A DNA stretch of 64,000 nucleotides from Panax quinquefolius (GCA_020205615.1 CM035170.1:118615674-118679673), one strand, 5' to 3'; positions 45,500-58,560 are shown, counted from the stretch's first letter. Notes: generated from the sequence alone by a model not told the origin. Translations and numbers: made by a program.

Positions 45500-46700
45500 C
45501 GTGAAGATTTGAGAATGTCGAATCGAGAATATTAATGATGGAGTAAATGAGACCGTGGAGATGCTGTCTTTACCAACGAGGAGAACGTGCAACAGTGGCA
45601 ATGTACCTCCCATGAACAACACCATTGAAGCGAGATGATGAACGGGGATGTTTAGAAGTTTTTTGCGATTCACGCAAAATCGACGAGGAGACTCGTGTTC
45701 AAAATCTGAGGAGGAAATGATAGCAATTCACGCGGGTTGTCACAAATGCAAGATTGAAGTTGGGACCACGAATTGAGGGAAAGCGATCCGATCATCGCGG
45801 CGGAAACATGGGTCAAGCAAATTACCAAGATATTCGATGTCTTGGGATGCACTGCGGAGGAACAGAAGGTTCCATTCGCCACCTTTATGTTCCGTGGCGA
45901 AGCGGATCACTTGGTGGGAGATGCGTAGGCGTACTCCATCCGGTACACTCGGCGTCAAGTCGTGGGAGACATTTTTGAAATTATTTAATGATAAATACTT
46001 TCCGAAAGTGTTAAATCTATATGAAGGAAGTGGAGTTTATTAGAGGCGGAGCGAGAACAACATGGCGGTGTCTCGATGACGAGGCAAAGTTTGCAGAGTT
46101 ATCCGTGTTTGCACCTCATTTGGTGGAGAATGAGGAGCGATGACGCGGATGTTTCTTAGAGGTTTGAAACCCGGCATACGCCGTCGATATCTCATTTCTC
46201 ATAAATTTTCTCTCTATTCAGATGTTGTAAATGAGGCTCAATTATTAGAAGCGAGATAACGAGTACGGTCAACCGAGGACCACAACCAGGATCGTGTCGA
46301 GATAAAGGTCAGCAATGAATAATGATAACTGCGGAGAAAAGAAATGCAGACGGATGAAATGGTAACCACTACGGTGGTAATCATGGCCATGAAAAAGAAG
46401 AAGCGAGTCGGGAGGAGATTTTAAAAGAGGAGATTTAACAACGATTATATGAAGAAGGCAGCGGTCTTAAAGAAGAATCGGTTCTAAGGGAGGAGAACGA
46501 CCACCCGGTCATATGCTACAAATGCGGAAAAAGAGGACATATCGGTCAAACCCGCCCACAACATTCAAGGTATGCTATAGTTGTGGAAAGGAAGGACATA
46601 TCGCTTTCGAGATCAGATTTGAAAGCGAAACCTAGTTCAATGGGGACGGTGACTCAAAAGATCATTGTCCCGAGAAAAGTCAAAGTCAACGATTCCGGAA
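45500..46700 (+). pseudogene. A3 gag (capsid and two zinc knuckles)
   Basis: Structural protein packaging element RNA. The retrotransposon gag domain is readable across frames: AETWVKQITKIFDVLGCT (about 45810), EEQKVPFATFMFRGEADH, WEMRRRTP, SWETFLKLFNDKYFPKVLNL (about 45965-46020), then the FAPHLVENEE-type block near 46110. Two CCHC knuckles follow: CYKCGKRGHIGQT at 46514-46552 and CYSCGKEGHIA at 46573-46605; the last Cys of each is lost to a change or shift. The expected start near 45500 is damaged. A1 and A2 lack this region. Confidence 0.85.
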
Positions 46701-47300
46701 GAAGCGTTTGTTGATCGGTCATAATGCGAGGAACCCAAACGAGGTGATCACGGGTAAGTTTATTTATGAATTCTTCGAAGTTTATACCTTACTTGATATA
46801 CCGGTTTACCCATTCATTTATCTCTCCTGCGTGCTCAACGTTTAAACTTGATTAGGAGAAATTAGACTTTGACCTATCTGTGGAAACTCCGTTAGAGAAA
46901 CTTTCATCACATCCAATCATTTATAAATCTTGTTTGATTCAAGTTGGCACCATTACTTACACTCATTGACCTTATCTCTTTAAAGATACTTGCTTTTGAT
47001 GTGATTTTAGGGATTGATTGGTTAACTACTCATCATGCCAAAATTGATTGTTTTAAAAGGTTGTTAGTTTTCATATTCCTAACCAACTGTTGTATTTAAT
47101 TCAAGCAACTAAACCATTAAAATCGATCACATCATCATATCTAATCATAAAGCTATTCGTTTATTAAAAAGCGGATGTCAAGCTTTCTTAGCCCATGTTA
47201 TGGATTTGAATAAAGACACGCCGATTTGAATAATATTCCTGTTGTTATTGATTTTTTCCGACGATTTCTGAAGAATTTCTTGGCTTACTCCCAAAGCTTG
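46700..47300 (+). pseudogene. A3 retropepsin
   Basis: The active-site region near 46780-46820 reads YTLLDIPVYPFIYLSC, which differs from the L-DTGATHSFIS form by a few missing bases. ILAFDVILGIDWLTTHHAKI follows near 46985-47045, then the linker IPVVIDF near 47238. Order and spacing match A1 and A2. Confidence 0.86.
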
Positions 47301-48000
47301 ATATTAAATTTTGTATCGACTTTGAACCCAGACAAAACTCATTTCTAAAATCTCATCGAATGGCTCCTATTGAACTTCGTGGAGTTAAAGGTCCAACTAC
47401 GTGAATTATTGGACATCGGTTTCATTCGCCCTAAGACATCTCCTTGGGGTGCTCTGTTTTATTAAGTAAAGAAGAAAGGCGGGAGTATGCGACTTTTGTA
47501 TTGACTATCGGAATTGAACCATGTCACCATCAAGAATAGGTATCCTCTACCTCGTATTGATGACTTGTTTGACCCGATTCTGAGGGCACAATTCTTTTCA
47601 AAAATCGATCTTCGCTCGGATATCATCATTTGAAGATTAAAAGCGAGGATATTCCAAAGACCGCCTTGAACTTCGGTATGGGCATTATGAATTCTTAGTC
47701 ATGTCTTTCGGACTAACTAATGCTCCTCGCTGGCTTTCATGGATATGATGAACCGAGTATTGAGGAATATTTGGATCAATTCGTTGTTGTCTTTATTGAT
47801 GACATCCTCATATATTCCAAAAGCCGTGAAGATCATGAGCACCATTTGAAAAGTCGGTACTCCAAAGGCTTCGTGAAACCAACTATATGCCAAATTGAAG
47901 AAATGTGAGTTCGGCTCGAGGAAGTAGCATTCCTTGGGCACGTGGTGTCGAAACATGGAGTATCTGTTGATCCGTGCCAAGATTGAAGCAATACAAAGTT
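47300..48000 (+). pseudogene. A3 reverse transcriptase
   Basis: [20 protein letters not shown] near 47512, FFSKIDLRS near 47596, EDIPKTALN near 47647, MSFGLTNA near 47701, and [20 protein letters not shown] with FIDD at 47792-47803. All catalytic Asp codons are present. Shifts at about 47580, 47690, 47725 and 47860. Confidence 0.92.
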
Positions 48001-48009
48001 GGGAGCAGC

Positions 48010-48590
48010 CAAGTCGGTGATCAAGACGTAGTTTTTGGGCTTAGTGGTTATTATCGGAGATTCGTGGAAGGGTTTCTCGAATTGCTACTTCATTAACCCA
48101 ACTAACTCGGAAGGATACAAAATTCGTTTGGAGTGAAGAATGCGAGAAGAGTTTCCAAGAGCTTAAGAGAGACTTATTTTAAGACTTTTTCTAACAATAC
48201 CATCCGGTTCGGATGGATTTGTTATCTACAACGATGCTTGGTGCAAAGGGTTAGGATGTGTTCTCATGCAACGTGGGAAAGTCATAGCCTATGCCTCATG
48301 ACAACTTAAAGAGTATGAGAGGAATTATCCTACTCATGATCTAGAGTTAGCGGCGATCGTTCGCTTAAAGATATGGAGGCACTATCTATATGGGAGAAAA
48401 TGGAGATATATTCGCACCATAAAAGCCTTAAATATTTCTTCACTAAAAAGAACTCAACATGCAGCAAATGATTACCGGCTCGAACTATTGAAAGACTACG
48501 ACCACACTATTCAATACCATCCCGGTAAAGCGAACGTGGTAGCCGGCGCATTGAGTAGAAGATCATATGCGGAACGAGTGCGATGATGTC
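48010..48590 (+). pseudogene. A3 RNase H region
   Basis: GYYRRFVEGFLE-like block near 48045, [19 protein letters not shown] near 48215-48270, GKVIAYAS (48280), [18 protein letters not shown] (48308-48361) and IWRHYLYG. It ends HTIQYHPGKANVV..ALSRRS near 48505-48565. The SDHKSL block is damaged near 48412. Confidence 0.9.
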
Positions 48591-49840
48591 AAGTATACGC
48601 GTAGAGCCAACTTTAATAGAAAAGTTAAGGTTCGCTCAAGCCACCGGAACCCTTGAAATGATGCGTATGAAGAAGAAAAATACAAGAAGGAGCTATTCCT
48701 AAGCGAAAATTGATGAAGAAGGAATACTTGAGTCCACTCTAGACTTTGTGTTCCTAACGACTCGATTTGAAGTACAAGATTATGATGGAGAGGCACAATA
48801 CGCCATTTGCAATCCATCTGGAAGTACTAAAATGTATCGTGATCTTGACATACATTTTGGTGGAACAATATGAGAGAGAGATTGCAAAGTTTATCTCGAT
48901 GTGTTTTAACTTAACGTGGAAAGGCGGAGCATCTTGTACCTAAGGGTCCGTTGCAACCACTTGAGATTAGGAATGGAAGTGGGAACACATTACTATGGAT
49001 TTCGTTACGGGTCTTCCTACGGTTTCTCAAAGCATCAATGCTATATTTGGGTTATTGTTGATAGATTAACCAAGTCCGCTTCATTTCTTGCCGATCGAGA
49101 GACTTATTCCTTGAACGTCTTCTGCTAGTATATACGTGAATGAGATTGTGAGGTTGCATGGCATACTGTATCCATAGTTTGGATCGTGACCCAAGATTCA
49201 CTTCAAGATTTTGGGTTAGCTTGCAAAAAGCTATGGGCGCAGATTTGCGATTTAGTTAAGCATACCATCCCCAAACCAGACGAGACAATCAGAGAGGACT
49301 ATTCAAACTCTTCAAGATCTATTAAGACTCGTGTCCTAGACTTCAAGGGTAGTTGGGATAAGTATTTACCATTGGTGGAATTCTCCTACAACAACAGATT
49401 ATCGTGCAAGTATAGGTGTGGCTCCATTCAAGCATTATATGGACGAAAATGTCGTTCTCCAATATGTTGGGATGAGGTGGGTGAAGCAACATTGTTGGGA
49501 CCCGAGTTAAGACGATATGACTCACCGAAAAGATCCAAATGATTCGATAACGTATACAAAGCGGCACAAGATCGACAAAAGAGTTATGCGGATCTTCATC
49601 GAAAGGACGTGGAATTTAATGTGGGGATCGTGTATTGTTCATGAGTTGCTCCATGGAAGGAGTTACAAGATTTGGGAAGAGAGAAAAGCTCAATCCACGA
49701 TTTATTGGTCCATTTCAAATTCTTGACCGAGTAGGAAATGTAGCCTATAGACTCACGTTACCTCCGAGTATGTCTCGTGTTCATAATGTTTTTCACATAT
49801 CGTGCTTCGTAAATATGTGAAAGACCCGAACCACGTTATT
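48590..49840 (+). pseudogene. A3 integrase
   Basis: Zinc-binding region at about 48780-48915 with its CLTC pair damaged. Core: WEHITMDFVTGLPTVSQS near 48978 (first Asp near 48998), IVDRLTKSA, SLDRDPRFTSRFW-like near 49182 (second Asp), SERT-like near 49290 (Glu), [18 protein letters not shown] near 49344. Then CWDEVGEATLLGPELRRYD, NPRFIGPFQILDRVGNVAYR (from 49699) and SRVHNVFHIS near 49775. Six or more shifts. Confidence 0.9.
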
Positions 49841-49844
49841 GAAG

Positions 49845-50050
49845 TTAGAAACCCGGGACGAGATAGCCAAGACTTAACGTATGAGGAGGTACTGTCCAAG
49901 ATCTTGGATAGGAAGGAGCATGTCCTACGCTTGAAAGGTCATACCACAAGTTAAAGTTTTGTGGAGGAATCATGCTATAGAAGAAATGACACGGGAGTTG
50001 GAAAGCGGAAATGAAAGCGAGGTATCCTCACCTTTTCAAAACACTGTGAA
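49845..50050 (+). pseudogene. A3 chromodomain-like C-terminus
   Basis: LTYEEVLSKILDRKEHVLR-type sequence near 49875-49930, KVLWRNHA near 49957, IEEMTRELES and MKARYPHLF near 50005-50035. The tail follows the integrase C-terminal domain, as in chromoviruses. Confidence 0.78.
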
Positions 50051-50081
50051 TCGCACATCAATTTCGAGGACGAAATTTCAT

Positions 50082-50093
50082 AAGGAGGGAGGT
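50082..50093 (+). other. Polypurine tract of A3
   Basis: AAGGAGGGAGGT, identical to A2, abutting the 3' LTR. Confidence 0.9.
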
Positions 50094-52822
50094 TGTAAGA
50101 CCTCAAATTTTTTTAAATAAAAGGAATTTCCTTTATTTATTATTTTGAAATAGTAAGGGTTGATTTGATTAATGTGGATAGTTAAGGGTTAAATACGCAA
50201 ATATTTCAAAATAAGCAAGTGGTTATAAAATATTCATTATCGCTTGGGGAATATTCGTTTGGTCGTGGAATATTAAATCGCTTTGTGGGAATATTAAATG
50301 CGACGACGGCATGACCATGTGTGGGCCCCATAACGGAAAGTGGTTGGATGAAGAAAATGACAAATATAAGTTGTTTTTAAATAACTGGCGTAGTTATTAC
50401 CAGATTATCTTTGTTGGAATACCGTTGGTTAAAACACACTAATAATGGCGTTGTTGAACAAGAAGATACGGTATTGCACCAATTATTGATTCTTACGTAG
50501 AAGGCACTACTCAATAATGGTTACGATAATTACCGCTCAAAGATTTTATTGAGTTAATAATTGTTGCGTTGATATATTATTGTTGTTTCAATAATTGTCA
50601 TTACACAAGATTTTTCATTATCGAAGCAATAATTCATATTATCGAATAATATTATTAGATAACATTATTGGCAATGTCTAGAAAGTTACGTACAAGGAGA
50701 GGTTTGGTCATCTAATTGCGCGCAAGAAGAAGAAATTCTTATTGGAAAGCCCCTCTCACAGAAAGCGCACGGTTGTCAATATTGTGATTCTGTAATATTA
50801 TTTGTGAATAATTAATTATTGATTTATATGATGAGGAAAATATTGATTTTATGTGGATATAGATGGAGAAAAATTTTAAAATGACAATTGTTGAAAATTA
50901 ATATTTTATCTTTTTCTCGATAAAATAATTCATTTAAATATATTATTTTAATAATATATTAACTAGTGATATTTTTACAATGAATGTGGGATATATGAGT
51001 ATATGAGGAGGAAGAGTATTTTTGTGGCATTAAATGTTTAACACATGTTTTGTGTGTTGGTGGACACAATTATCGATAGAAATTTGATTATAAACTTGTA
51101 AAATCACCCGTTTGTGGATTTGGTCAATTTCTATTTGGAATTTGGAAAACTTTCTTCGCAAAGTTGTAGAGAATTGAATTTCCTATAAAATCTCATGAGA
51201 TTCGAATTTTCTGATGAAAGGGCTATTTATTATGAATTATTGAAGTTCAAGTTCAAATAATTAATTTTTGGGAGTTTTAGTTAATTATTTTGAGAAAAAC
51301 GTTTTTGCAACTAAGTTGGCCTCACATGTGATTCAAATGGGCTGAGATCAGTTGTCTAAGGTGGGCTAAAGAAAATATGAAAAATATATTAATATTATAT
51401 TCAATTTTCTGCTTTGGTGTTCTAAAGATTTTCCTATAAATAGGTGCTTTAGTTAGAATTGAAAAACACATTAAACTCAAGTTTCTCTCTATTTTCTCTC
51501 GATATATTGAGCGTATTCTTGTGAGTATACTTTGAGTATTGTTAGGCGGTTGCAAGTTCCCTTCAAAGACTATACCCTTTATTCAAATTAGAAGTCTTAA
51601 TCTTTCGAGGTAAGGGATATTATTTTTTTGTAATGATATTATTTCTTCAATATCATTATCTTTGAAATGTTGATCTGAAGTTTTTATCAAATTTGGAACT
51701 TTTTCATGTCGGGTTACTATTCATGAGTTACTATTCACGAGTTCTTATTCACGAGTACTATTCATGAAGTGTGAAGATGTTTTTGTGGAATTTCTATCTT
51801 TTGGTGTGAGATTCTTATTCACGATACTGAAGACTATTCACGATATCTGACTATTCAATAGAAAAATAAAATTTCTTCTTTTTGTCCAAAATATCTATTC
51901 GGATACTAGCTCGATTGTATCCATGTTTTGATCATTCTTGAATTTTACACCACTATGATTATTTTTGAGGTATTTTGGGACGATGGATAAAACCAAGTAC
52001 TGAATCCTTAATCCTTAATCCTTGTCATTTTGTTTCTTTGGATTCGTTTCTTTAAAAAATATTTTTCATCATCCTCGGTCTTAAATGATGATATTATGGA
52101 ATATCTTTGGCACTGTAGCAAAGATGAATGATTTCTTAAGAATATCTTTGGCTTTGTAGTGCAAAGATGAATGATTTCTGAAGAATATCTTTGGCCCAGT
52201 AGTGCAAAGATGAGCAGTGTTTAAATGAATATGACCAAGTGATGAATATCTTTGGCCTGTAGTGCAAAGATGAATATTTGATTCCAGATGTATATTGATT
52301 GATGTTACAGGGATAAAAGATAGACGATGAACTTTTAAATTCATACATAGAAGATAGTAGTTTGCATTCTCTACTTAACTCTTTTAATGAATTATTATTT
52401 CCGCTGCGAATATTGATTTAAAATTTGTTGTCTATGTATTCTATTATATTTTTCCTGTTGAAGACTAACGATAATTTGTTGTATATTATCTTAGTCATAA
52501 TATTCTTTTCTTGAAAGCTAGTTGAGCTCACCCTTTTTCCTTTTTGTTCCATTTTTTTCTCGGGAGGCGAGAATATAAGCGAGTGCAGTCGGGGTATGGA
52601 ATGAAGGTTTTAGAAAGGATTGTTTAGTAGTCCTCACATTTTTGTAAATTAATGTATCAATAAATGTGATGAGGATTTATTTGAGTATAGATATTATGCA
52701 GAAGATAATATTTGTATTCAAACTCACATTTCTACCGTTGTAATAATAAAGTTGTAGTTGTTTCTGTACCATGTATTGACAACTCAGAATAGGTGGTGTA
52801 TACCTATTTTGGGGGCGTCACA
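50094..52822 (+). repeat. A3 3' LTR
   Basis: 2729 bp, TGTAAGACCTCAAATTTT to GGGGGCGTCACA. TTATTCACG repeats 51713-51860, GTAGTGCA repeats 52100-52285, GACTAACGATAAT stem-loop 52463-52496, AATAAA 52745-52750. AT-rich blocks match the 5' LTR closely; differences cluster in C/G-containing stretches such as 50270-50320. Confidence 0.94.
51434..51443 (+). promoter_or_regulatory. TATA box of A3 3' LTR
   Basis: CTATAAATAG; transcription from it would enter the B4 remnant in antisense. Confidence 0.7.
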
Positions 52823-54421
52823 ACAATGATATAAGAATTCAATTAAATAAGTTCAAGAATTAATTTATCCAGTAACTAATAACGTCCAAATTGTCAACAT
52901 GATACTTCTTTGTAGAGTAAAATTCAAGAATGCTCAGAAAAATATTTTCATGAAAAGATACTGGATGAAGCGCAAATATCAAGGATATTCCACTAATTTC
53001 ATGGAGTATAGAAGTCAAAATTTTAAACAACAGAATATAATACCGAATAGAATAACAAAAGATATCACCATGCATGCGGTATTGCAGATGTAGGCGGTTA
53101 TTCCAACGAGAATAATAATAATGAAACCAGATCGGTGAAATTCACACGCAAGAGGATGGATGTTCCAATGTAATAATAAATACGAAATAATAAATGATGG
53201 AACCAGTCCCACAGATAATATATGCAGCGTGATATTCCGGCAGAATAATAAAGACGGAATAATAAAAATAGAACCGTGTCCGGTGTATAAGCATGCATGT
53301 GATATTCCGGCAGAATAATAAAAGATGAATAATAGAATAATGTCACCAAGTATAGGGTAGCCGCGTATACAAAAGTTATTCCAATGAACAATAAAGAAAT
53401 GGAATAATGAAGTTCTTTTCTTGAATACAAAAGAATAATATCCATTACCGTAAAATAATACTTGATATAAGAGTAGTGAAGTAGCAGAAAACTTTTCTTC
53501 TCTCTCTATAGTCTCTCTTTATAGTTTTTCTCTCTGGGAGTTCAATGAAATCGTAAGAAAATAATGAAGGAATGAGCTTTTATTTATAGGAAAATGGAAT
53601 GCATAAGAACTAATCCATGAAGCGGTCCAGATTGATTTACTTTAATCTAACGGTCCATATTTAAAAAAATCTTTTAAATAAAATATAATATATTCTATTT
53701 ATATAAAAAGATTTTTTACTATGCAAACACTATCTACGGACACTTATGCAAAACACTATGCATAATAAAATATAATATATTCTATTTATAGAATAACTTT
53801 AATAAAGTATTACATTTTATATAAAAGATTTTACTATGCAAAAATACTATGCATAATAGAATATAATATATTCTATTTATAGAATAACTTTAATAAAGTA
53901 TTCTGCATTTTATATAAAAAGATGTTTCTATTTTATTACGTGAATAAAACAAAACTTCTAAATCAACAATAATTGAATCAAATAATGTGAGATCTTGTCA
54001 ACAACTATTAAGTAATAATTGAACAAAACCGAGTGACTTCTCACATAAATATCAATAATCAATACCGTAGTCTTACTTACGCAACACCGGCAGACATCTT
54101 ATTACTTTTACTACCGAGTAGTTCAACAAAGATCAATCGGTAAAACTTCCGCCGTTATTTTCAATAAAATATTTTTGTCGTTTTCTCAATCCGACAATAA
54201 TTTAGATTATTGGGGTCCACTAATGATTGTGTTGTCGTAAGAATATTTCTGCTTAAAAGCTAATATTCTCCCCACCAATCGAATATAATATGACAACTTG
54301 CATACTTTTGCAAAATTTATAAATATTACCCACAACTATAATATTATCTCAAATTCACACCATAATATAAAAAAATTATTTTAGAAAATTAATTCTTTAT
54401 TCATAAAACTGGGGTTTCACA
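52823..54421 (-). mobile_element. Family-B solo LTR B4, right part
   Basis: Resumes after A3 (duplicated ACAAT at 52823-52827). Holds the B hairpin array (about 53090-53410), the sense-strand GGTAAT.GATATTATT donor-like block near 53440-53455, TATA (TATTTATA on +, 53581-53588) and the AT-rich 100 bp tandem repeats (53690-53940), ending GGGGTTTCACA. Confidence 0.88.
53581..53588 (-). promoter_or_regulatory. TATA box of B4
   Basis: TATAAATA on the minus strand in the context CTATAAATA, matching the position of the B1 TATA box relative to both repeat arrays. Confidence 0.65.
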
Positions 54422-54426
54422 TAATT

Positions 54427-54759
54427 CATACATAATCATTACCCAACATTTATATAATGATTTTAATCCATTAAAACACATAATTACAGAATTAAAATAT
54501 GTAAATTTCACTATTCTTGATGTTCTTGAAGGTTTTGAACATAAATCATGAAAATTAATACTACGGATTCGTTATAACACCGAATCCGTTCATTTAAAGT
54601 TTGGTCTCTTCATATTAACATGCATAATAATATACGAGTATAAATTTTACAAAATCATTTATGTTTGACACGTTAAATTTACGTATAAGGGCCATATGGC
54701 CAATACCCATACTCTGTAAGTTTTGAGCAACATATACGACGTATTTTCATGAAACTAGT
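54427..54759 (-). mobile_element. Family-D LTR, middle part
   Basis: Continuation of the D LTR after B4; the join 41678/54427 restores ATAATT|CATACA. No terminal sequence is reached before the family-C LTR begins at 54760. Left flank of the C insertion is CTAGT (54755-54759). Confidence 0.6.
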
Positions 54760-55822
54760 TGTAACAATCCCAAAATAGGATCATTCCATCCAACCCATTC
54801 TGAGTCACCAAATATATGGTACGAAAAACAACTACAACTTTATTACAACAATTGTCGTGCAAAATACAACAACACATATGTCGTGAGTTTGGATACAAAT
54901 ATATACCAAACTCAGAAGACGTCACAATGACACCTTACATAAAGGTATAGTCAAAACCTGCTTTTAGAAATTAGAATCTTTGGGAAGTGCTCAAGGAAAC
55001 CTTCATACATGGGAGGCCATGCTTTTAGGTTATGGTAGATATCATATGGCCACGTAATTATCCTGGGTCACCCTAATAAACCCTAAAGAAAAACGAGAAG
55101 ATTACTATCATATTCTTCCCAATGGTGAGTCTTCTCGACATATCATTATCTCCACTGCCTCTAATTGGGTATTATACTCCAAACAAACACTAAGATTATA
55201 TAGTAGTGCTTGTAAATATACTCGCAAGTGGATGAGCACAACCATGTCTTATGATAACACGAGGTTGTATGTCATTAGACATCTTGTATGATAGTGACAA
55301 AACACCCTTCCAAGTTAAATTCACCTCACCCTCAACATCTATAGACCACCACTCTATTCCTCGCTATCCCCGCCTCGACCCAAATGCCTACACTTTTATT
55401 ACCCGAAAGGAATTGTGAAACAAAAGGGTGAGCACAACTAGCTCGAAGAAGAATATTATGACTAAAGATAAATAAATTATCAATAGTCTTCATCAAGAAT
55501 AAATCGTAGATTTAGAACATATGGTAGATGATAAAACTTTTCAACCATAGTTGCAAATGAATGAGCAATCCATTAGAAGAGTCAAATAGACTATAAAGTC
55601 TATTGTCTTCTCCATGTTAAAAATCCACCAACAATGTTTTATCCTCGTAACATCAATCAACAATTCTCGCCCACAATCACGCAGTATAACTCATAATCGT
55701 AATTGTAGTTCTAAATTCCTTTCTCATCCAAGACAAAGATAATTTTCATCACTTGTCTTTTACCTCGAAACATCAAAGATCATGGTTATACCAAATCACG
55801 CCTCGCTCATAATCATACTAAT

Positions 55823-56310
55823 ATAATGCATACGCCAAAGATATTCATCAATTCATCTTTACACTACACTAAAGCAAAAGATATTTCTTGTCATCTTTTC
55901 ATTACAGCTAAAGAGCCAAAGATATTCATCAACAATTCATCTTTACACTACAAAGCAAAGATATTCAACAACGGGTCATCTTTGCATTACAAGCCAAAGA
56001 TATTCATCAATAATTCATCTTTGCACTACTAGCAAAGAATTCAACAATAAAGATATTCAACAACAGTCATCAATAATTTTTGCATTACGCAAAAAGATAT
56101 TCATCGATAATTCATATTCATCAATTCATCTGCACTAATTAAAGATATTCAACAACAGTCATCTTTTGCATTACGAGCAAAAGATATTCATCAATAATTC
56201 ATCTTCAGACCATCTTTGGCTAAAGATATTCATCATTGGTCATGTTCATTTAAACACTGCTCATCTGCACTACAAAGCCAAAGATATTCTTCGTAAATCA
56301 TTCATCTTTG
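55823..56310 (-). repeat. Expanded hairpin repeats in C LTR 1
   Basis: About ten to twelve degenerate copies of ATTCATCTTTGCACTAC..GCCAAAGATATTCATCAA, the reverse of the GTAGTGCA unit. This is several times longer than in family A. The + strand frames at 55826-56032 and 56166-56363 are repeat artefacts. Confidence 0.87.
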
Positions 56311-56938
56311 CATTGGTTTTATCCACGCCCAAAAATACCTCAAAAATAATCATAGTGGTGTAAAATTCAAGAATGATCAAAAACATGGATACAATCAAAG
56401 CTAGTATCCGTAATAGATATTTTTATTTAAAAGAAAAATTTCATTTTTCTATTGAATAAGGTCAGATTCGTGAATAGTGCCAGGTACGTGAATAAAGTCA
56501 GATACGTGAATAGTGCCGATACGTGAATAGTAACTCGACACCAAAAGATAGAAATTCCACAAAAAAACATCTTCACGCTTCATTAATAGTACTCGTGAAT
56601 ATAAGAATCGTGAATAGTAACTCGTGAATAGTAACTCATGAATAAGAACTCGTGAATAGTAACCCCATACATGAAAAAGTTCCAAATTTGATAAAAGTTC
56701 CAACTAATATTTCAAAGATAATGATATTGAAGAAATAATATCATTTGAGAAGAAAATAACATCCCTTACCTCAAAATAACAAGTAATTACAATTGAATTT
56801 TGGATATAAGTCTCAATGAAACTTGCAGACCGAATAAGCAACTTCTCAAAATATCAAAATACTCACAAAAATACGCTCAATAATCTAGAGAGAAAGAAAA
56901 CTTGTTTCGTGTCTTTTTTCAATTCTAACCTAAGCGCT

Positions 56939-56946
56939 TATTTATA
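56939..56946 (-). promoter_or_regulatory. TATA box of C LTR 1
   Basis: TATAAATA on the minus strand in CCTATAAATAAGCGC. Distance to the poly(A) signal at 54839 is about 2.1 kb. Confidence 0.7.
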
Positions 56947-57414
56947 GGAAAATGCTTGTAACGCCAAAGAGACTAAAATAATAAAATAATATTTTTTATT
57001 ATTACAAATTTTCTTGACATGCTAGCCATCAAAGACCATACCAAAGATGCCACTCTTGAAAAATACAATTCAGCCACATGCATTTTTTTACCAACCAAAA
57101 AGTGGGGCCGCATCATTTAAAAATTATTTTATTTTTCTCAAACTTCAACAATTCATAGAAAATAGATAGGTTTATCGTAAAAATACTGAATTTTATGTCC
57201 ATTCTACTCAAATCGAATTCTCTACAACTTTATAGAAGAAATTTTTCCAAATTCCAAACTAAAATGACCAAAATCAGATACTGGATAAGTTTTCTAATTT
57301 CCTTCTCTTCCTTTCTTTCTTCCTTTCCCATAATTCTCCACTAAATTCTCCCATAATTCTCCACTAACTCTCTCTCTTCCCCACTTTCTTCTCTTACCCC
57401 ACCACTTTCACACA

Positions 57415-57455
57415 CACACACATAAATACATATATATATATATATATATATACAT
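57415..57455. repeat. CA/TA microsatellite in C LTR 1
   Basis: ACACACACACATA followed by about ten TA units. The matching site in C LTR 2 (61395-61433) has a different CA length and a longer TA run. Confidence 0.9.
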
Positions 57456-58471
57456 TAAAATATTTACAATTAATAAATAATTCCAATTCTATCTTCTCTC
57501 TTCCACCTCATCTATTTATAAACCATGAATTTATTGTAAAAATATCACCATCAATATATTATTAAAATAATATATTTAAATGAATTATTTTATCGTAAAA
57601 AGATAAAATATTAATTTTCAACAATTGTCATTTTAAAATTTTCTCCATCTATATCCATATAAAATCAATATTTTCCTCATCATATGAATCAATAATTAAT
57701 TATTCACAAATAATATTATGTAATCACAATATTAACAACCGTGCGCTCCTCAGAAAGAGGGGCTTTCCAATAAGGATCTCTCCTCATCGGGCGCCGCAAT
57801 TAAGTGACCAAACCTCCTCCGATGTAACTTTCTAGACATCGCCAATAATGTTTTCTAATAATATTATTCAGATAATATGAATTATTGTCTCCGATAATGG
57901 AATATCATGCAAGTTGACAATTATTGAACAACAATAATATAAAATATCAACGCATCAATTATTGAATCAATAAAATAAAATATTGAATAAAGAATTATCG
58001 TGAATAATTATTGAGTAAAGGCCTTTCACGTAAGAATCAATAATTCAAAAATATCGCGTAATACCGCTTGCCATCGCAACAACGCCAGACATTTTATTTT
58101 ACCAACCGGGTATTCCAACAAAGGTTAATTCAGTAACGATTACGCCGTTATTTATAAAAACTTAATTTTGTCGCTTTTCTTCATCCCGACGCTTATTACA
58201 TTATGGGGCCCCAAAAAGGCTCGCTACCGCATATTTAATATCCTACGTAAAAGAATATTCCACCACCAAACTAATATTCCCGACAATAATGAATACTTTA
58301 TACCTCTTGCGTATTTTGAAAAAAAATTTCATATATCACCCTTAACTTTAACTTTTATCAATTTAACCATTTACTAATTTGAAATAAGAAAAATTAAATA
58401 CTTTTATTTCATAAAATAGGGGTCTTACAATCTCCCTCCTTATGAAATTTCGTCCCAAAATTTACGCATTC

Positions 58472-58560
58472 GGTATTTCAAAGAGTTGAGAATACCTTGT
58501 TTTCATTTTGCATTCTATCTCCCCGTCATCATGATTTCTCCATTGCTTCATCTCCGTATT
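58472..58560 (-). pseudogene. Residual pol C-terminal codons (family C)
   Basis: Minus strand reads KQWRNHDDGEIECKMKTRYS then QLFEIP. It aligns with the last block of A3 pol (LWRNHAIEEM, MKARYPHLFKHS), showing that family C arose by deletion of nearly all gag-pol from an A-like ancestor. The copy in internal domain 2 lies at about 62458-62545. Confidence 0.7.

Larger units (their letters stand above)
42580..52822 (+). mobile_element. Ty3/gypsy element A3 (most complete copy)
   Basis: 10,243 bp with LTRs 42580-45329 and 50094-52822, internal region about 4.76 kb, and exact duplication ACAAT (42575-42579, 52823-52827). It alone has the capsid-type gag domain and zinc knuckles plus all pol domains and the chromodomain tail. 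Frameshifts are frequent in the version given. As the inner layer of its nest it should be among the youngest insertions, so part of the damage may be sequence error. Confidence 0.96.
54760..58429 (-). repeat. Family-C LTR 1 of the array
   Basis: 3670 bp on the minus strand, from TGTAACAATCCCAAAATAGG (LTR 3' end) to GGGGTCTTACA (LTR start). In sense order: GAGAGGTTTGGTCACC-like block (near 57800), poly-purine/pyrimidine stretch (57300-57415), TATA, GAGGTAAGGGATG (near 56765), TTATTCACG array (56450-56660), GTAGTGCA array (55823-56310), stem-loop (55460-55488), AATAAA (54839-54844 in reverse). It acts as the 3' LTR of the first unit. Confidence 0.93.

Noticed and set aside
55823..56310. CRISPR-like regularly spaced repeats
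   Set aside because: The spacers are themselves repeat-derived, the units sit in plant LTRs and recur in every family copy; this is an LTR minisatellite.
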